Positions 59,041 through 64,000 of a stretch of 64,000 bases of DNA are shown here, one piece after another; the first letter of the stretch is position 1, and every line of letters starts with the position of its first letter. Source of the DNA: Cupriavidus pinatubonensis (lineage in GTDB: Bacteria; Pseudomonadota; Gammaproteobacteria; Burkholderiales; Burkholderiaceae). Under the pieces are notes generated by a model. It was not told where the DNA came from. It did not search any database and was given only the letters and a program-made list of their open reading frames with translations. Made by a program: the position numbers and the translations under genes. The stretch covers positions 2,604,001 through 2,668,000 of the forward strand of contig NZ_CP080767.1 of assembly GCF_019602855.1 (NCBI RefSeq). The letters are read 5' to 3'.

Positions 59041-59136
59041 GATTATGCCATGGGTGAGGCGCCGGCCTGCCCCGGCACAGCCTTGCGCTGCGCCGCGATT
59101 GGCGAAAGGGGGCTTTCGTGGATGGCGAAAGCCATA

Positions 59137-59165
59137 CCGTCGCCCCCGCGACGCGGGAACGACGG
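59137..59165. repeat. REP-like palindrome after livF
   Basis: CCGTCG (59137-59142) pairs with CGACGG (59160-59165), and CCCGCG (59145-59150) pairs with CGCGGG (59152-59157). The pattern TCGTTCCCGCG...CGCGGG resembles the dispersed intergenic palindromes common in proteobacterial genomes. Only one copy is in the window. It may protect the livF mRNA 3' end. Confidence 0.45.
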
Positions 59166-59172
59166 CATGGGA

Positions 59173-59873
<701 letters not shown>

Positions 59874-59874
<1 letters not shown>

Positions 59875-60659
59875 CAGTCCTCTCCCAGGTAGGCCTTGAT
59901 CACGCGCGGGTCGTTGCGCACTTCCTCGGGCTTGCCGATCACGATCGGCTTGCCGTGCTCCATCACCAGGATGCGGTCGGACACGCCCATCACCAGGCTC
60001 ATGTCGTGCTCGATCAGCAGCACGGCGATGCCGTACTCCTTGCGCAACTGGTCGATGAGCTGCGACAGCTCGATCTTCTCTTGCGGGTTCAGGCCCGCAG
60101 CCGGTTCGTCCAGCATCAGCAGGCGCGGCTTCGTGATCATGCAGCGCGCGATCTCGAGCCGGCGCTGGTGACCGTACGACAGCGTGCCTGCCTCTCGGTT
60201 GGCAACCTTGGTCAGGCCCATGCGCTCCAGCCATTCGGCGGCACGCTCCAGCGCTTCACGTTCGGCGCGGCGATAGGCCGGCGTCGCGAACAGTCCGCGC
60301 AGGATGCCCGCCTGCACCTGCAGGTGCTGCGCGACCAGCAGGTTCTCCACCACGGTCAGGTTCTTGAACAGGCGGATGTTCTGGAACGTGCGCACCAGGC
60401 CCTTGCGCGCCACCATATGGCTCGGGAGGCCGGCGATGGCATGGCCGTCCAGCGTGACCTCGCCCGCCGTCGGCTTGTAGAAACCGCCGACGCAGTTGAA
60501 CACCGTGGTCTTGCCGGCGCCATTCGGGCCGATGATCGCGAAGACCTCGTCGCGCCTGACATCGAACTCGATGCCATCCACCGCCAGCAGGCCGCCGAAG
60601 CGCATCTGCAGGCCGGAAACTTTCAGCAATTCCGCATTTGCATTCATCGCCGTACTCAT
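59874..60659 (-). CDS. livG: branched-chain amino acid ABC transporter ATP-binding protein LivG
   Basis: A 261-residue ATPase: Walker [13 protein letters not shown], signature [13 protein letters not shown], Walker [14 protein letters not shown] and switch His in [11 protein letters not shown]. The start [20 protein letters not shown] overlaps the livM stop (ATGA), and its stop overlaps livF. Another Met is four codons in. Confidence 0.94.
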
Positions 60660-61933
60660 CGGGGAAGCTCCACGTGCGGACGGCTCGCGGGCAGCAGGCC
60701 CTGCGGACGCCACATCATCATCAGCACCATCACCAGGCCGAAAATCAGCATGCGGTATTCGGCGAAACCGCGCGCCACTTCGGGCAGCACGGTCAGCAGG
60801 ATCGCGGCGAGGATCACGCCCAGCTGCGAACCCATGCCGCCCAGCACCACCACGGCCAGCACCAGCGCCGATTCGATGAAGGTGAACGATTCCGGATTGA
60901 CCAGTCCCTGGCGGGCCGCGAAGAACGCGCCGCCGATGCCCGCGAACGCCGCCCCCAGCGTGAACGCCGACAGCTTGATGCGGGTCGGGTTCATGCCCAG
61001 CGATCGGCACGCGATCTCGTCCTCGCGCAGCGCTTCCCACGCACGGCCCATCGGCATGCGGATCAGGCGGCTGGTTACGAACAGCGTGAAGCCCACCAGC
61101 AGCAGCGCGAGCAGGTACAGGAAGATCACCATGTGCTCGCCCTTGTAGTCCAGCCCGATCAGCTCATGGAAAGTGCGTGCGCCTTCGACGGTGGCGCTGC
61201 GCGCCATCTCGAAGCCGAATACAGTGGGCTTCGGAATGCCCGAGATTCCGTCCGGGCCGCCGGTGTACTCGGTCAGGTTGCGCGCGAGCAGGCGGATGAT
61301 CTCGCCGAAGCCCAGCGTCACGATGGCCAGGTAGTCACCGCGCAGGCGCAGCACAGGGAAGCCGAGCAGGAAGCCGAAGGTGGCAGACATCGCTGCAGCA
61401 ATCGGCAGGCATTCCCAGAAGCCGAGGCCGAAGTACTGGTTCAGCATGGCGTAGGTATAGCCACCCACGGCGTAGAAGCCCACGTAGCCAAGGTCCAGCA
61501 GTCCGGCGAAGCCGACCACGATATTCAGGCCAAGCCCGAGAATCACGTAGATCAACGCAAGCGTCGCCACATCCACCGCACCGCGCGAGCCGAAGAAAGG
61601 CCACACGAGGCCCACGACCAGCAGCACCCACACCGCCGCGCGCTGCTGGCCGACGCCGAGTTGCGGCATGGCCGGCATGCGCACGGCGCTGCCGGCACGC
61701 GACAGCAGCGGCTTGAACAGCTGGAACAGGAAGACCGCCGCCACGGCGATCCACACCGGCCGCCAGTGCGGCTCCAGCACGACCTTGTAGCCGTCCAGCT
61801 TGAGTTGCAGGCCGAGCACGGGAATGGTCAGGATGGCCGTCATCACCGCGGCCACCACGGCATTCTTCAGGGATTGCCCTGCGGGCAGGGCAGAAGCCCG
61901 GTTTGCGGGCATTGCAGAAGTCCGGTTTGTCAT
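60656..61933 (-). CDS. livM: branched-chain amino acid ABC transporter permease LivM
   Basis: A 425-residue permease with about ten membrane helices. The conserved loop [18 protein letters not shown] contacts the ATPase. The N-terminal ~30 residues are polar. It is translationally coupled to livG and follows livH by 12 bp. Family permeases also serve urea or aromatic acids, so the substrate is not fixed by sequence. Confidence 0.92.
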   Translation of the reverse strand: MTNRTSAMPANRASALPAGQSLKNAVVAAVMTAILTIPVLGLQLKLDGYKVVLEPHWRPVWIAVAAVFLFQLFKPLLSRAGSAVRMPAMPQLGVGQQRAAVWVLLVVGLVWPFFGSRGAVDVATLALIYVILGLGLNIVVGFAGLLDLGYVGFYAVGGYTYAMLNQYFGLGFWECLPIAAAMSATFGFLLGFPVLRLRGDYLAIVTLGFGEIIRLLARNLTEYTGGPDGISGIPKPTVFGFEMARSATVEGARTFHELIGLDYKGEHMVIFLYLLALLLVGFTLFVTSRLIRMPMGRAWEALREDEIACRSLGMNPTRIKLSAFTLGAAFAGIGGAFFAARQGLVNPESFTFIESALVLAVVVLGGMGSQLGVILAAILLTVLPEVARGFAEYRMLIFGLVMVLMMMWRPQGLLPASRPHVELPR

Positions 61934-61945
61934 GTCGCGTCTCCC

Positions 61946-62872
<927 letters not shown>

Positions 62873-62933
62873 GGGGGGAAGCCTCAGGAAGTCGAAGCCC
62901 GGATGAAAGCCCGCGCCGAAGCCCGATAGCGGA

Positions 62934-62967
62934 CCATCCCGCGGCCCCTTGTGGAGGCGCGGGATGG
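62934..62967 (-). terminator. hairpin between the binding protein and livH
   Basis: CCATCCCGCG (62934-62943) pairs with CGCGGGATGG (62958-62967), a 10-bp stem with a 14-nt loop, 20 bp after the binding-protein stop. No T run follows, so it probably stabilises the abundant upstream message or partially terminates, as often seen after binding-protein genes. Confidence 0.6.
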
Positions 62968-62987
62968 CTACGAAGGAAAGGCCGGGA

Positions 62988-64000
62988 TCAGTTGGCGGCG
63001 GTCTTGCTGGCGTCCTTGTGCCAGGTGTAGACCACGAACTTGAAGGACTTCAGGTCGCCCTTGTCGTCGTACTCGACCTTGCCGATCGGGGTCTGGAAGG
63101 CGTTCTTGTGCATGTACGCCGCGACCTTGGTCGGATCGGTGCTCTTGGCGCCGGCGATGGCGTCGCCGAGGATCTTGACGGCGGCGTAGGACGGCATCTG
63201 GAACGGGCCGTTGGCATCACGCTTCTTGTCGGCGAACGCCTTCACCAGGCCTGCGTTGGCAGGGTCGGCCGAGAAGTCGGCCGGCAGCGTCACCAGCATG
63301 CCTTCGGAAGCCGGGCCCGCAATCGCGGTGACGTCCTTGTTGCCCACGCCCTCGGGGCCCATGAACGTGGCCTTCACGCCCTGCTCGCGCGCCTGGCGCA
63401 TCAGCAGGCCCATTTCCGGGTGGTAACCGCCGAAGTAGACGAAATCCACGCCCTGCGACTTCAGCTTCGTGATCACGGCGGAGTAATCCGAATCGCCGGC
63501 GTTGATGCCTTCAAACAGCGCCACCGGGATCTTGGCGGCTTCCAGGTCCCTCTTCACCGAGGTAGCGATGCCCTGGCCGTAGGACTGCTTGTCGTGCAGC
63601 ACGGCGACCTTCTTCGGCTTGACCTTGCTGATGATGTACTGGGCGGCAGCCGGGCCCTGCTGGTCATCGCGGCCGATGGTGCGGAAGATGAACTTGCGCT
63701 TTTTCGCTTCGGTCAGTTGCGGTGCGGTGGCCGACGGCGTGACCATCACAATGCCTTCGTTCTCGTAGATATCCGAAGCCGGGATGGTCGAGCCCGAGCA
63801 CACATGGCCAATGACGTACTTAATGCCCTGGCTGACGATCTTGTTGGCCACGGCCACGGCCTGCTTCGGCTCGCAGGCATCATCCATCATCACCGCCTCG
63901 AACTTGTTGCCGCCGGCACCACCGGCTGCGTTGATCTGTTCAATGGCGGTCAGCGCACCGGCCTTGACCATATCGCCATACTGCGCCACGGCGCCGCTCA
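62988..64000 (-). CDS. livJ: branched-chain amino acid ABC transporter substrate-binding protein (5' end cut by window edge)
   Basis: The frame stays open to the right edge, so the N-terminus with the signal peptide is outside. The visible 337 codons begin SGAVAQYGDMVKAGALTA and include GNKFEAVMMDDACEPKQAV, HVCSGSTIPAS, the periplasmic LivJ/LivK type I binding fold, and end VYTWHKDASKTAAN. It captures Leu/Ile/Val or related ligands for LivHMGF. Which of the ligand variants it is cannot be told. Confidence 0.92.
   Translation of the reverse strand, partial: SGAVAQYGDMVKAGALTAIEQINAAGGAGGNKFEAVMMDDACEPKQAVAVANKIVSQGIKYVIGHVCSGSTIPASDIYENEGIVMVTPSATAPQLTEAKKRKFIFRTIGRDDQQGPAAAQYIISKVKPKKVAVLHDKQSYGQGIATSVKRDLEAAKIPVALFEGINAGDSDYSAVITKLKSQGVDFVYFGGYHPEMGLLMRQAREQGVKATFMGPEGVGNKDVTAIAGPASEGMLVTLPADFSADPANAGLVKAFADKKRDANGPFQMPSYAAVKILGDAIAGAKSTDPTKVAAYMHKNAFQTPIGKVEYDDKGDLKSFKFVVYTWHKDASKTAAN

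Larger units (their letters stand above)
58854..59172. other. livF-leuC intergenic region
   Basis: This 319-bp gap has no supported gene. On the minus strand a CATAAT (59042-59047) may be the leuC -10 box; just downstream lies GCTTGA-N4-TCAAGC (59025-59040), a perfect inverted repeat of the TTGA/TCAA kind. Near livF are two hairpins: GGCTTTCG/CGAAAGCC (59111-59133) and a REP-like palindrome (59137-59165). I see no Leu-rich leader ORF. Confidence 0.5.

Noticed and set aside
58854-59172. Leucine leader peptide upstream of leuC
   Set aside because: No short ORF with a Leu codon run precedes leuC in this gap.

Overview
This is a 64-kb piece of a high-GC chromosome from a Burkholderiaceae bacterium. 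The gene content and the near-diagnostic protein sequences (RNase E, FimV, MetZ, KdpD, the trpB-methyltransferase-trpA arrangement) point most strongly to Cupriavidus or a close Ralstonia relative. It is almost all core chromosome. I see no transposase, integrase, phage gene or CRISPR array, and only one clearly broken gene.

Layout. (1) 1-10.6 kb: the fatty-acid/phospholipid cluster yceD-rpmF-plsX-fabH-fabD-fabG-acpP-fabF reads leftwards from a near-consensus promoter at 5777-5806. Divergent yceF (maf) and an RsmI-like methyltransferase read rightwards, and sppA, a Rieske protein, a HAD phosphatase and rluC read leftwards. (2) 10.6-18.2 kb: a 766-bp leader with stacked hairpins, rne (RNase E), then the molybdenum cofactor genes moaA-mobA-moeA and a small membrane protein. 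(3) 18.2-24.9 kb, leftward: rmuC, a 2-hydroxyacid dehydrogenase, an ion:proton antiporter-like protein, an orphan LutC-type protein, pncB and an unknown exported protein. (4) 25-27.6 kb: fdxA and a thioredoxin-reductase-like ferredoxin-NADP reductase, tRNA-Asn(GTT) with two promoters and a terminator, and a frameshifted remnant of an outer-membrane protein gene. (5) 27.6-36.2 kb, leftward: the high-affinity potassium system, small ORF-kdpF-kdpA-kdpB-kdpC-kdpD-kdpE, with an 11-bp-period direct repeat upstream that looks like a KdpE site. (6) 36.4-39.2 kb, rightward: rpsU, a NodI/NodJ-type ABC exporter and a small lipoprotein. (7) 39.3-59 kb, leftward, read from high to low coordinates: leuC-entericidin-leuD-leuB, asd, fimV, truA-trpF-trpB-DNA methyltransferase-trpA-accD, folC-dedD-cvpA-purF, metZ. 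(8) 59-64 kb, leftward: the branched-chain amino-acid ABC transporter livJ(partial)-livH-livM-livG-livF.

Many genes in the biosynthetic runs overlap by 1-20 bp (TGATG or ATGA junctions), so translational coupling is widespread: small ORF/kdpF/kdpA, trpB/methyltransferase, livM/livG/livF, HAD/rluC, truA/trpF.

The most unusual signals lie between genes. Upstream of asd there is a 43-codon ORF with 10 Thr and 5 Ile codons, concentrated near its end, followed by two mutually exclusive helices before the asd ribosome binding site. This is a candidate Thr/Ile-sensing leader for the aspartate pathway. Upstream of metZ lies a structured leader ending in an intrinsic terminator. A small membrane ORF is coupled to kdpF, and an adenine-type DNA methyltransferase is buried between trpB and trpA. 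All functional statements come from sequence reading and family knowledge; no database search was run.
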